Assembly: GCA_000827205.1 (NCBI GenBank)
Contig: KN832555.1
Span: 1,824,472 to 1,888,471 of the forward strand
DNA from: Plicaturopsis crispa FD-325 SS-3
Taxonomy: Eukaryota; Basidiomycota; Agaricomycetes; Amylocorticiales; Amylocorticiaceae
Reading direction: 5' to 3'
Length of the DNA stretch: 64,000 nucleotides
Shown here: positions 9,801 through 22,732 of the stretch, in pieces
How the letters are laid out: every line of letters begins with the position of its first letter
How positions within the stretch are numbered: the first letter of the stretch is position 1
Program-made: the position numbers and the translations under genes
Notes under the pieces: generated by a model
What the model saw: only the letters and a program-made list of their open reading frames with translations
Told to the model about the DNA's origin: nothing
Databases searched by the model: none

Positions 9801-12731
9801 ACTGAGGCGGACATTATTCAAAGTCAATACTATGACTATCCACTGACCAGAAAGACTCGGACTCACCGAAGACGACGTGGCGATGGTCCACCTAATTGGC
9901 CTGTAATTATTGCATACTGTCGGGCAGATTGGGAACCATACGACCGCACGAGGGTCATGAAATTGAGATAATTTTGTGGATATCGGATACCATATTTCAG
10001 GTTAGTGTTGTCCGACGTCTCTCTTCGAAGTCGATCGGCGAAAACATCGCATATCTCCGTGAATGTCTTACTTTCCTTCAAATTTCCGTCGATTGCATGT
10101 TTGTATAGCTCTAGAAAAGTAGCGGTATGGTTGCCGCGTTCGAGTTCATGGAATACTTTGAAGAGCAAGGGATCTCGAAGGTGACCTTGGAGCGTGCGAC
10201 CTTCAATGGCAAGTATGCCATTGGTCGCGGAGTATTTGTTGCGCTGGGCTTGGAGTTTTCCTTGGACATCGATTGGTAACTTGGCTTCCCGATTCTTCTA
10301 CTGACGATGTCAGCAACTCGTTCCCCACTGGCGCTGCATTGACACGAATGGACTACGCACAGCTCGTATTGCATGCTTTAAGGACTCATTACCGGCAACC
10401 TTCATGCATTCGTCGCACACCCCAGATTCGTTTGTCGTTACACCTGTGCACCGTGATGCACGCACGAACTGGCCAGCAAAATCCACTTCCCACACCGCCC
10501 AAGCCTTGAACTCGTCATCGTGTCTACGACGCTCAGCGGCGGTCCACATGGGCTCAGAGGTATGTCGATTTCCATCTGCGGGAACCTCGACTTTGATGCC
10601 ATGACCGACTTTACTAGACTCTTTGCTTTCTGAACCCTCCGGCGGAAATTTGTATGGGAAAAGCCGATAGCGAACGATGCGCGCTCGGTGAGCAAAAGAC
10701 ACGCCGCCCAATGTTCGAGTCTGCGTTCGTAGGATGTATTCGAGGTATTGGGGCCCTTGCAGGTGGACGCAGGGTACCGGGTCAGCGGTCTCAGCAGGGC
10801 TCTCGGGGCGCGGACTGTCTTTTACTCGTGGATTACGCATGTGGGCTACAGACGGCGTCTACGTGACCGGCTAGTGAGTTTGATAAACCTCGTAGACGAG
10901 TAGTCGGATACTGACCGCTGAGACAACTTTTGTTACATAGCTTATCGATGTGGCGACTTCGGAGACTCCATCGCCTGAGGCTGTATTCGACATTGACGCA
11001 CTTGATGCAACAGTTCTTGGTTCCTTGGGTATGACGGGACGTCCGAATATATCCAAACCTGTGTGCTAGATACGCACTCAGCATCAGCTTGTAGAATGCG
11101 GGTTCAGAGCACAAAGGTACGTACATTCATGCGAGGCTTTTCTTTCTTCACAACCCCTACACGCTTGGTGATTTTGCCCGTGATCTGCGAGCACGTCTTC
11201 TTGTGCTTGAGCCAGTTTGCTATGTCGTAACTGCGGTCCTTCCGTAGCGCTACCCATCGATTGCATCGTTCACAGCGAACTTGTGTCTCTTCAACTGCCT
11301 TGGTATGCTCATCCTCCTCCAGTGCCCTTCTCCGCTGCGACACTCCCATCTTCGTCTTTCGCGGGCCGCGTGCAGCAGCAGCACGCTTTGCGGACATGGC
11401 TTCATCTGCACTACTGTATGCATCCGACTCGTCATCGTTCCTGCTAATAAATATGGTAAGACTCGCAACGGTTATTGAGTACTCCCACAACTTACGATCT
11501 CGTTTTCTTGCTCGTAGGGTTACCGCTGCTGGAACTGGCCGCGCCGACATCCCGAGAGGGTGTTTCAGCTGTGACTAGAGTAGGGAGTATTGCTGTTTTC
11601 GACGGAATGATAGTTGTGCTGAGTGTTTCTTTGTCGACTGATGCGCGTATGGATGGCTGTAGCGTTGGTTGACCTGCTAAAGCTGGCTCGGCCGTCTCCG
11701 ATCTCGCACTTCCAGTGCTTGTTTCGCGTCTTCCTGCGTTGGGGACGGCAGGTTTGTAGTCGATGATCACGATGTAGTCGCTGTGATCTTCCGAGTCAGA
11801 TGCGATTATGGTGCCCGCCTCTTTTCCGCGACGGATAATCCTGAGAGGTGATGTTTTTCAGTATATTCCCTTGAAAATAATCGAGATTACTCACGTCAGC
11901 GTCAACAACGCTTTCAGGGCTCCCTGTTTCATATCCTCAATCATACTGTGTCCAACATGCTGATATCCGAGGCACGTAGGGTCTGTTGTGAACACCTTTA
12001 TAGCCATTATCACATAAATGCCACAGGACCATATATCCATTTGTCGCTCTCGCTCGCGCGGACTCCATACTTTGCGGCAACCCCTCCATGCATGGCTTGC
12101 CCAATTTATCTTTTCCACCTCGAGAAATATGCGTATGCGATCTATTATTTCAAGGAGTAGCTAGGAGTTGTTTCACGGATATTTGAGTATATCAAACTTT
12201 CCATGAAAAGTACGATTCCGCTTACTGGTTCTGCCCAGAATGTTGAGCCGAGGTCTGGGTTTCCATCGAAAATACCAATACTCGAGCACGCATAGTCAAT
12301 CCAACCAAAGACCCAGTGTGGGATTGGACCGGGGCCACCACACATAGGGACTCCCCAACGGGGTCGGGCAAGCAATTCTTCCTTTGTACCTGAGGGACAC
12401 TAAAAATGCATTTTCGTATCTTGAGTCTCTTATGGCAGGAGAGTGGCCATTAAAAACCTACTGCGGCCAGAATATGGTCCTCAATTGTCCCCTCGACTGA
12501 ACCGCTCTTTATCTCCCCTCGAGTGAGAGGACCCAGCCATGAAGAGAAGAGGCAAAAATCACTCCCTTCGTCAACTTGCTGCATTAGTGCTGCAAAGGCA
12601 TTGATTGTTGAGCTGGGTATGCGCTCTTTTCTTCCATCTAAGAGTGGGAGGAGGTCCTCTTGACAGACGAGGATGTTCCGAATCTTTCGGGTGTGGCTGT
12701 CGAGAACCCGGCGACTTGGAGAGCCTGACAT
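6868..12731 (-). CDS. Transposon protein: Ulp1-type protease, zinc finger and P-like transposase in one reading frame
   Basis: The N-terminal part is a C48 (Ulp1/SUMO protease) domain. The catalytic His is in PHWVFGWIDYACSSIGIFDG, with an Asp/Asn in the FDGNPD turn and Gln and Cys in RQMDIWSCGIYVIMAIKVF. A low-complexity linker follows. Next comes a Cys/His finger (CERCNRW, then WLKHKKTC) and a basic stretch. The transposase part has three acidic candidates: GAIIIGGDCTKVRKRLSYSN, GLPLVGCSADGASAE and GTDFVEHFFGLARMLLPNF, plus DAPHGKKTSRN and NVDKQEDGPARRLFS. This order resembles the RNase H core of P/THAP9-type transposases. The intron at 11841-11894 joins protease and linker in frame, and one at 7132-7197 joins an acidic C-terminal exon (AESSDDDDDAMDVDSD) ending at the stop. 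The C-terminus is short and basic. Two separate transcripts cannot be excluded. Confidence 0.75.
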
Positions 12732-12860
12732 ATTCGCCGAGCTGTTGGTTTTGTCACCAGAGTACGGAAATTAACGGAAGTTACGGAACTGAGCCCAAGG
12801 CTGATGAGGCTGGCCCGCCTGCCCTGAAGTGATTTTTTTTCGTGGCTGCCACCCGATCGC

Positions 12861-12972
12861 CCTCAAATATGCTATAATCGGACATGTATATGCCAAAATT
12901 TTCTTCAAATCGGCCTCAAATATGCTATTCCGGACAAGAAAATGGCCAATTTTGAGCCCTCAAATATGCTAT
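12861..12972 (+). repeat. Three subterminal cctcaaatatgctat repeats, right end
   Basis: Identical 15-base units start at 12861, 12914 and 12958. Each is followed within a few bases by cggac, which is also the inner end of the right terminal repeat. They have the same orientation as the two left-end copies, so they are not mirror images. Confidence 0.8.
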
Positions 12973-12975
12973 TTC

Positions 12976-13008
12976 CGGACACGAAAATGGGGGAGCTTCC
13001 CGGGGCCT
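12976..13008 (-). repeat. Right 33-bp terminal inverted repeat
   Basis: Exact inverse of the left repeat. It ends ...cccggggcct directly against the target duplication. Confidence 0.95.
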
Positions 13009-13016
13009 CGAGCGCT
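13009..13016 (+). repeat. Right copy of 8-bp target-site duplication (cgagcgct)
   Basis: Identical to 6606-6613. Removing the element and one copy restores a plausible uninterrupted empty site. Confidence 0.92.
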
Positions 13017-13490
13017 GGAGTAATTTGTGGCTGGTTGCAGACAGCAGCAGTAGATCTATACGCGCCCGATTCCGATCACTGGAACAGGTCTACAGATTCG
13101 ACGCTGCTCTTTCAGAGTCTCTTACGCTCATCTCCTTGTTTTCTTTTGCAGAATCGCTTGTGAAAATGCCTTCAAATACACCGGGTCACACAAAGGCTAG
13201 GCGCCCTTGTCGTCGCTCCCTACTCACAAAGACGTTTGTGAGTTTAAGGTAACCGGCCTTTTGCCACTCGGGTCACCTCCGAACAATAGTTCATATGCAC
13301 CCTCGCGGACAATAACCACGGACGGCGAATCCAACCTCTAAAGCCCTTTAAACGGTGAGCCTTGCGAAGTAATACTGAACAACGCTTTGCAGATCCCCTT
13401 CTACGCCGCGCCAGTCGCCGTCAAGCTCTTGTAGCTAATACCCCAACGTACTTATACCCTCCACGCCTCTGAGGCCCACGACGTCACACT
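13017..13490. other. Intergenic, transposon flank to homeobox gene
   Basis: No convincing gene. It would have been continuous with the SEC3 upstream region before the transposon inserted, so it may hold the displaced SEC3 promoter. The last 150 bases are pyrimidine-rich and probably form the homeobox gene's leader. Confidence 0.4.
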
Positions 13491-14214
13491 ATGCAAACAC
13501 GCTCCGCTCGCTCATCTCGCCTCGAGTCCCACGCACATGCGCAGATGGCTGGTCCATCTACTGCGAAATCACCGCCCCCCGAGCGCGGCTCTGCGAGTGC
13601 CGTTCGCCCATCTCGATCGTCTAAACCCACACAGGCCAAATCATCGGCTAAAGCAGCAAAGCCGCGCAAGCGAAAGAGCAAGGCTCTACCAAAAACTCGT
13701 GACCCGAGCCACGCACATTTCCAAGAGCTGTACATCCGTGCACACACCATTAATTGGATAAAGAAGAAGAAATTCCGGTCATCGCAGCTGGACATGCTCA
13801 ACATGGTGTTCTATGAGATCACACCATATCCTCCAAATTCCTGGATCGGCGTTCTTGCTGTGATTGTGCATGCGTAGGTTCCCCGAAATGTCTAAATATA
13901 TTTATCCTTGCTCATTGCGCTCGCCTCATAGAAATTACGAGGCGGTGAACATATGGTTCGGCAATACGCGTCAGCGTCTCGCTAAAAACAGAGGCGAAGA
14001 TGAAGACACTCTCATGTCGCAGATGGTCTGCGTCTCCTGCCCTGCGGGAAATCTCCGCATGCGCCCTATCGCCCTACGCTCGACTAAGCCCGAAGACTGG
14101 ACAGACAGCTGGTTCGAGGAGGTTTGCATGATATGGAATTTCCGGCTGCAAGTCCGTAGGCGTGCAGCTATGGCCGAGGATTCCGGTTCCGCCTCTGGTA
14201 GTGGTCAATGGTGA
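13491..14214 (+). CDS. Homeodomain transcription factor
   Basis: This is a nuclear DNA-binding protein. The two exons join at 13873/13932 (HA-N-YEAVNIWF). The N-terminal 60 residues are Ser/Ala/Pro/Lys-rich with a basic cluster (KPRKRKSKALPK) that could be a nuclear localisation signal. The homeodomain spans roughly residues 80-150: KKKFRSSQLDMLNMVFYEIT, then YPPNSWIGVLAVIVHANYEA, and recognition helix VNIWFGNTRQRLAKNR. The W-F-x-N-x-R core (WFGNTR) is the family hallmark. The sequence after the domain (MVCVSCPAGNLRMRPIALRS and a Ser/Gly tail) is not recognised. It does not have the layout of the mating-type HD1/HD2 pair, and no partner homeobox gene sits beside it, so a role outside mating type is likelier. 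The start is the first ATG of the frame. Confidence 0.82.
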
Positions 14215-14512
14215 TCTTGTTGCTCTGGGTTTTCTGCATTTCACTCATCCTCTCTCATTCATATATCTATACCTCATTTCAGCGCCATATTTTTACGATA
14301 CTGTGCACCGTATATTGTATCCCCTTATAATTACTAATGCACTTGAGAGCTCTAGTTGCTGTCCATCCGGATTCCATACATCCCGAAGTTCGCAGTGTTC
14401 CGGAGAACGATACCAGCGTAGGTTATCCAGGTCTGATACACCCATAATTATCTACTAATTACTAGTGTACTTGAATCTCGATACGGAGCGTTCCAAAACC
14501 GCTTCATGCTAT

Positions 14513-16026
14513 TCATGTGGAAGCTCCGGAATCCAATGGCTCGTAGCCAGGTTTCCCCAACCCTCTAACCTTCCTAATCCAAGCCATGAAGCCATCATTG
14601 CTGTTCACCCGCCGCACCTCTCCATTCCGCAAGACACGATAGCGCCGCCCTCGCCATTCCACGTCGCTTCCAAACATGGCAAGACACCAAATTGGTAGTG
14701 CGAGAACCTCCCGCGCGGCCCATGCACAGAGGAACGCCCATCGCGTCCCCTCTGGAACAGGATGCCCCGCAATGGACGCATACACGTCAAAATCGACATA
14801 TAGCCATGCAGAGAAGTGTACAAGCGCGAACAGCCATACAGGGATGCCGAACAGGTAGCGGAGGCTTGCGGCAGTGAGTGCGCTGAGCAGAAGGCATTCG
14901 GTGAAGGGCTCGATCAATGTCGCAGCAAGGACCATGTGCTTTCGAACACGGATCCACCGCACCCGCCGCCACACGTAGTCCGAGAGCGTCATATGACCGA
15001 CGGCATTGCGCGCGACGTCGCAGGAGAGGTCGTGACGGACGCCGAGCTCATGCCATAGCGCCCCCGCGATCATGTTGTCCTCGGCAAGAAATCGACCGAA
15101 CGCGGGCAACCCACATTCGCCAGACTGTCGTGCGCCATCCGCGGCCCCAGGAATGGCCACCAAAGATCCATTGACGCGGTCTACGTCAGACCGTCGATAC
15201 AGGTTTGATTTTCCGACAACGCAGGAGTCGACGGCAAAGGCGTTGATTGCCAGATACATTTTAGCGTGGTTGGTGTTGAGGAAAGCCTCTTCGATTTTCG
15301 ACCCAATATTTCCCGATGTAGCCCAAGCAAATGGAACATGGTGGACGAGGGCGATACACCTTGAGGGGCTCGATCCTGGACGGGAAGAAGGAGATCCCAG
15401 AAGTGCATCGACGGAACGAGCGAGGGTTCCTGGGGAAACCATGACATTGGAGTCAAGTACCCATACAATATCGTTCGCTGCTTCGTTGTATGAGCGAATG
15501 AGATTGTTCACTTTCGGATTGACACCAACGACTTGTTCCCCTACAAAAGAAACTAAGGGCGAACTCACGGGCAGTTTGTGAACAAGCTCGTACCTACTAT
15601 GACCTTCGCTTTTACCGCAGGGTATTTTAGTAGTAGATCTCTGACTACTCCCAATGCTTGATCCCCTTCCTCGGCAACACTGAGAAGGATCTCATAGTTC
15701 GAGTACTCCTGCGTGAACGTTGATTCGAGGTTTTCGTAGAGGTTCGTGTCCAGGCCTTTGAGTGGTCGAAGAATTGACACACCCGGCACCGCTGTCGAAG
15801 GTGCACTGGCAAGTGGAGACCGTGGTCGCACCCGATACCTCTTCCGCCTATTTGGTACCGTCAGTGAGCCGTATATTAGATTGCCATGGAATCCAACGCA
15901 CGCAGTCCGACACCCAGTTATCCCGATGGCCCATAGAGCGCAATACCAGACAAGTCCAACGACGGATAGACTGAAAAGGACCACGGTGCGTTCTGGCGTC
16001 GTTGACGGTGGGTCGGTCGCGTTCAT
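14513..16026 (-). CDS. Ceramide glucosyltransferase (GT21)
   Basis: Transfers glucose from UDP-glucose to ceramide in the Golgi/ER membrane, the first step to glucosylceramide. Two exons are joined by the intron 15541-15593 (KVIV-GEQVVGVNPKVNNLI). The GT21 motifs are all visible: VPGVSILRPLKGLDTNLYEN, catalytic D in IVWVLDSNVMVSPGTL, FLAEDNMIAGALWHELGVRH, and the (Q/R)xxRW motif as RRVRWIRVR. One hydrophobic segment lies at the N-terminus (VVLFSLSVVGLVWYCALWAI) and two or three at the C-terminus (LLLSALTAASLRYLFGIPVW and others). I start at MNATDPPSTTPERTV just before the first membrane segment. The frame stays open for 210 more bases upstream with another possible start at 16236. Confidence 0.9.
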
Positions 16027-16312
16027 GACGTTCTCCCGGACTAAGAATCGTGCAGCACCTACGGAGTCCTGGCTGAATGCGAGAACTGCATAAGTACGGG
16101 ACGCCAGGAAATAGTCGGTGACAGGAGCGAATAGGCGTGTGACCTTGCCGCGTCGCGTCAGGTCGCGTCGAACCCCGATTCCAGCCACGCCACTCCACGA
16201 ATCTAGCAAAATCGTGGCACAAGGTTTCATCTTCAAGTTCGTACATACATATATCGGGCAGGGCGACGCAGGCGATGCAGGTTTTCTTTGTACAAGTCAG
16301 AAATTGGACCTT

Positions 16313-17731
16313 TTACTTCAACTCATCCAAACCAAACACCTCCACAGTATTTGCCCACGCCCTCTCCGTGACCCTCTCAAACGGTACTCCATCATTGAGT
16401 TTATGGATGACCCAGGCGACGGCTCCGATCGCGCTGGGTTCGTTCCTGCCTTTCACCGGTTTACCGTAGACGAACCGCTCTGGTTGTGTAGCGGTAGGCA
16501 GGTACAACGCACGGAGAGACGCAGGGAGACTGTCCAGATGTTGTTTAGATGCGTGTGTCGAGGTCATGGAACACCACGGTGCATCTACGGATCAGGAACT
16601 TGAGCGTAGACTCGTGTATACCGGTTAGTGTGGGTTACGCACCAGTCTCAAGCATGATTTTCTCTGGCCGAATAGCTTTCGCGGCTTTGAGGTTCTCTGC
16701 TGTTTTTAGAGAGCATCCATTGACGCTCACATGGAATCCCATTTCCATCTGCAAGATAAGGGTCAGCACTTGATCGCAGATTTAGTTTCCTGACGAAGAG
16801 ACACGCACGAGCTCCACAACCTCTTCTGGAGTGCCCGTAAAGCTGTGGACTACGCCGCCCTTGCCACCGACCGATTTACCACCATCTTCGCCAAAACCCT
16901 CTTCCCGTAGTATCTTCACGAAATCGGCATGCGCAGCGCGCGAATGGAGAAATAGAGCAAGATGGTGTTTCTTCGCTAGGGCCAGCTGTGACCGGAAGTG
17001 CCGCCGCTGAGTGTCTTCAGAGGCGAACTGCAAGCGGTCATAATCTAACAGCCAACTCATGAGGATACCGCACGGATAAATCCAGGTAATAGAATAATCC
17101 TACCTAAGCCACATTCTCCAAGAGCGACCACACGGCCCTTACCGGTCAGATTCTCCTGGATCAGTTTATCCAATTCTTGGAGATAACCTTCCGGCCCCGT
17201 TCTGAACTTGTCAAATTCTGCAGAGCGAGTTGGATGACATCCAATAGTCGCGTAAAGGTCTGGACACCCAGACTATCAGTGTCGGACAGGGTCAGACAGC
17301 GGGTAGCGTCTGACTATGCTGTTTCGCGAGATGGAGCGCCTCTTTGGACTCGTGCAGGCTACCGCCAGTTATAATCATGGATTTTAAGCCAGCCGCGCGG
17401 GATCTCTCAAGCATGGCTTCAAAATCGTCTATGAGGCATCGCGAAGGATAAGCTATAGGCATTACAGAAGCACATCGGGCATCTGCTAACCGTCATGTTT
17501 TCTCTTTCCGCGATGGATTCCCCTGAATACGGGATCGGTAAGATTGACTGTGCGAGATAGATGTACGCGTCATTTCATGGCGGTATCCTCGTGCAGGACT
17601 TACCACCGATGTCTACCGCGTAAATCAGCTTTCAGATGGGACAGGCCTGCGAGTCATGCGGGCGCACCTATAAATCTGAAGTTTCCTTTGACCTCTTCAG
17701 CCGGTTTGGCCGCTATCACTGTTACAGGCAT
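16313..17731 (-). CDS. TatD-family metal-dependent deoxyribonuclease (TATDN1-like)
   Basis: Predicted Mg-dependent 3'-5' exonuclease with a TIM-barrel fold, linked in the family to DNA degradation or repair. Six or more short exons join to read MPVTVIAAKPAEEVKGNFRF, then IDIGVNLTDPVFRGIHRGKR, DDFEAMLERSRAAGLKSMII and TGGSLHESKEALHLAKQ. These are followed by LYATIGCHPTRSAEFDKF, VVALGECGLDYDRLQFA, LALFLHSRAAHADFVKIL, VVHSFTGTPEEVVEL and ETDAPWCSMTSTHASK. The metal and catalytic positions (E in GECGLDYDR, H in FLHSR, H in VHSF, D in TDAPWC) are all present. The N-terminal H-x-H is replaced by N-L-T-D, as in TATDN1-type proteins. The start is set by a first exon ending in FRFI that needs an intron to reach DIGV. 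It is divergent from the thiolase gene. Confidence 0.85.
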
Positions 17732-18210
17732 CGTCGCTACAAATCGTTGAGCAAGACGCTGGGATCTCAGCCACGGCGACGTTACACAAAACCTAAGGCT
17801 ATAGCCTATGTATTTCTGAAGCGCCAGCGTGTGTAGCCGTCGGCCCCGTTAGCGATGTTCTTGCAGATGACGGTTTGGAGGAAGGACTGTTCCCAAAGAG
17901 TCTGTTTCATCTCCACACCGCCATGACCGACGCGACGACTCGCACTGAATTCTTGCACAGTGGGAGCGCATTTATTCTTATCGCTGGTTTCTACTCAACT
18001 CTGTCCGTATGTCCTTCCCCATTGAACGTTCCGGCGGTATTTTGTGCACAAATGTAGAGCAAGAAATGCACGCCGGCAAACGACGCGGCCGGGTCATGAT
18101 CAAGTGATACCGCGACCAGGTCATCCAGCCTTCTGACGTCCGAGACCTCGTACGTCCTGGGTGTTATAAACGAGCCCGCCCACCCCCTCGTCTACGATTT
18201 GCAACCCACC
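17732..18210. promoter_or_regulatory. Divergent promoter region, TatD / thiolase
   Basis: 479 bp between two start codons facing away from each other, with no gene inside. It must hold the promoters of both genes. I see no confident TATA box or known operator. Confidence 0.5.
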
Positions 18211-19848
<1,638 letters not shown>

Positions 19849-20158
19849 GGGTATACTTAGCAATGTACTACTGTCGTTCAAATATACTCGAGCTATTTTT
19901 TCCGAGTACTGGGACTGGCCAGCGCAAGGCCAGGATGTATTTTTGTGGATTTTTGTGATGCGTGGTCGAGGAAGGTGATGCCGTGCAGCCGAGCTACTAT
20001 TCTTGTGGGATAAGAGCAGCCACAGCGCTGCCTTCATCTTGCTCTCATCCTTTTGTAACTTTGCCCGTCGTCGTCGCCGTCTCGTCCTTCTCTCCTGCGC
20101 TCTTTGCAGTCCAACCGCTCTTTAATTTCTTGCCTTCATCGGCGGCCACAGCAGCGCA
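19849..20158. other. Intergenic, thiolase to heparinase-like gene
   Basis: 310 bp with no gene seen. The last 100 bases are C/T-rich and likely the leader of the downstream gene. Confidence 0.5.
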
Positions 20159-22732
20159 ATGGCCGCTAATTACTCGGACCACCTCCACGCTGGCGGTGGT
20201 CAGTCGCCATACGGCGACGGCATGCAGTCTCCCTACGGCTCTACGACAGACGCGCCCTTCAGAGGGGGTAACCAGCCATCGCCGTACGGCTCTGGTGACC
20301 CTTACTATAACGAATCCTCGGGTTTCATCACGCCCCATCCTGCAAAGAAAGGCACCAGTCCTTGGTTAAAAATTGGTGTCCCAGTCCTCATCCTCGCCAT
20401 CATCGGTGGTGTTGTTGGCGCTGTCGTTGCAACCCGCAAACACAGTTCTGCAGCTACTAGCGGGGCGAGTGCAGCTGCTAGTGCGCAGAAGGCGCTCGGC
20501 GTATATGCGACCTCGACAAACAGTGATTTCATGATGCCCGTATACCCCTCCACTGTGAGTACATGATCTCCGGTTCTCGAATGACACGTCGGTGTTCATC
20601 AGTCACGATATATTCCCTAGACCAACACTGCCGTGTTCACTACTCCCACATTCAACCCTACTACCGACGCATCCTTGTCTTGGCCGGCAGACCCGTGGCA
20701 GCCTGCGAGCCCAGCCGTAACGAGCGTTCGCACGGACCGTCCCCGTCTCATTGCTCCCGCCTACAAGTGGGCTGCTCTTCCTGCACTCATTGCCAACAAT
20801 CCTTACCTCCAAGAGTGGAATAAAACCATCTTCGGCAACGCGTCCGACTACTATGGACAGCCGCCAGTTGCCTATTTCATGGATGGTGACAGCGGTATCC
20901 TTGATAACTCTCGCGAGGTCAAGATGCGAGTGAAAGCGTTCGCGTATGTTTATCGCATGACAAACGACACGAAGTGGGTGGACAGGACGTTCTCAGAATT
21001 GAAGGTGCGTGATTTTGCTTTGATTTCACGGATACAGCGTGTTAAGTTTTTGTCATAGAACGCTGCCGGCAATGGCTCATCGCCATTTGGACCTGACGAT
21101 GCCACGAAATGGAATCCTGCGCATTTCCTTGACACCGGTGAAATGACTGCGGCATTTGCTATCGCATACGATTGGTTATATGACCAATGGACATCCGATC
21201 AGAAAGCTGCCATCATGTCGTCCATGATCACCTATGGTCTAAACCCGGGTGTGACTGCGATGTTTGGACCCGACCCTACCTTCACTGGCTGGTGGTCCAC
21301 CAACACCACTGGAAATTGGAATTGTGTCTGCACCAACGGACTCACGATGGGTGCGCTCGCGATCCTGAACGATGACACCTCCGGCACTGCGGCAAAGCTT
21401 CTTTCGAAGACCGTTGATAACGCGAAACAGAACTGCGCCCTCGCTCCCAGCAGCGACGGCACATGGGCGGAGACGGCCAACTACTGGTACTTCGGAACCA
21501 CTGGGCACGCTGAAATGGCGTCCTCACTCATATCCGCTACCGGGTCTGACTATGGTCTGCTCGACACGAACCCCGATTACTATCTCACCGGGTTGTACCA
21601 CATGTACGCCCATGGCCCGACGTCGCTTTTCAACTACGGTGACCACGGTCCAAACAAGTACTCCACCACCGCGAACGCCATGCTTCTCTACGCAGCACAT
21701 TACAACCAGCCCCAGTATGCGCTGTATCAACGCGACCAGTATGATTCGGCTGAGCCGTGGTCCATGTTCTGGTACGACCCGACTGTCTCGGGCGCGTTCT
21801 GGGACGGTTTACCCCTGGACCATTTCTTCGACAACCAGTTGGATCAGTGGGGTTCGATGAGGAGCAGCTGGACGGACAACAACGCGTTGTATGTGGCCAT
21901 CAAGGCCGGCATGAACCAGGGTCATCAGACGCACAACGACCTCGACGCTGGTGACTTTGTGCTTGATGCACTGGGCACCCGTTGGGCCGGTGAGCTCGGC
22001 TCCGCAGACTACAGGTCGCCGGACTACTTCAGCAACGACACTCAGGGAAGCGCGCGGTGGATGTACTACCGCAAGATGACCGAGGGTCAGAACACGATTC
22101 TTGTCAACCAGGCCAACCAGAACGTAGGTGCACGGCCGACGATCAACTATGGGACCACCAACGAGACGCAGGGATCTAGCACGGTGTACACTGTGCCAGA
22201 TTCTTCCGCCGCATTCTTCACTGCTGACCTTACCAGCGCGTACAACGACGTGTAAGCAATCGCACTTTTGCCTCCATCCGAATCATGCTAACCGACGCGT
22301 TGCAGTACATCCTTCAAGCGCGGCATCCGGACCATCAACGCTAGGAAGCAAGTACTGCTCCAAGACGAGATCACCGCCAGCGCTAACGTGCAATGGCGCA
22401 TGCACACCAACGCCACTGTCACTGTTGACTCGTCTGGAACGTCGGCTACGTTGCAGATCGGCGACCAGAAGATGATCATGACAATCCTCAACCCGCCCTC
22501 GGGAGCAAAGATCAACACAGGGCCTGCGCAGAGGTTCTCGACAGACCCGACTCCTCCTGCACCGGACCAGGACAACCCAGGTGTAACGGTAGTGTCCATC
22601 GATGGAATGCCGGGAGGCACCTACAACATCCAGGTGTTGTTCAACCCGCAGTGGCCGGGGATGTCGTCGAGCGACTTCAAGACGCCATCGTCCGTTCCCC
22701 TCGACAGCTGGAGCACGACGAGCCACAACTAG
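20159..22732 (+). CDS. Membrane-anchored heparinase II/III-like protein
   Basis: Predicted type II membrane protein. It has a 65-residue Gly/Ser/Pro/Tyr-rich cytoplasmic tail with repeated SPYG units, then one membrane helix (IGVPVLILAIIGGVVGAVVA), a Ser/Ala linker and a large extracellular enzyme domain. The domain starts RPRLIAPAYKWAALPALIAN and continues through an alpha-toroid with EMTAAFAIAYDWLYDQWT and SSDGTWAETANYWYFGTTGH. It ends in a beta-sandwich with GHQTHNDLDAGDFVLDALGT and RWAGELGSADY. This layout, and the H-x-x-x-N-D-x-x-x-G-D-F loop, is that of heparinase II/III and related uronate lyases. The true substrate is unknown; a fungal wall or extracellular polysaccharide is my inference. 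There are three short introns. Start and stop are clear. Confidence 0.8.

Larger units (their letters stand above)
6614..13008. mobile_element. Complete DNA transposon, P-superfamily-like, with Ulp1-protease/transposase gene
   Basis: This is a 6,395-bp element bounded by perfect 33-bp terminal inverted repeats (33/33 matches; tip aggccccgggaagctccccc) and flanked by an identical 8-bp target duplication. Inside each end are subterminal repeats of cctcaaatatgctat. A single long spliced gene fills most of the interior on the minus strand. Perfect ends, an intact duplication and exons free of stop codons all point to a recent, possibly still mobile copy. The superfamily is not certain. The transposase motifs and 8-bp duplication fit the P superfamily best among those I know; hAT and KDZ/Zisupton-type relatives are alternatives. 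Confidence 0.93.
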
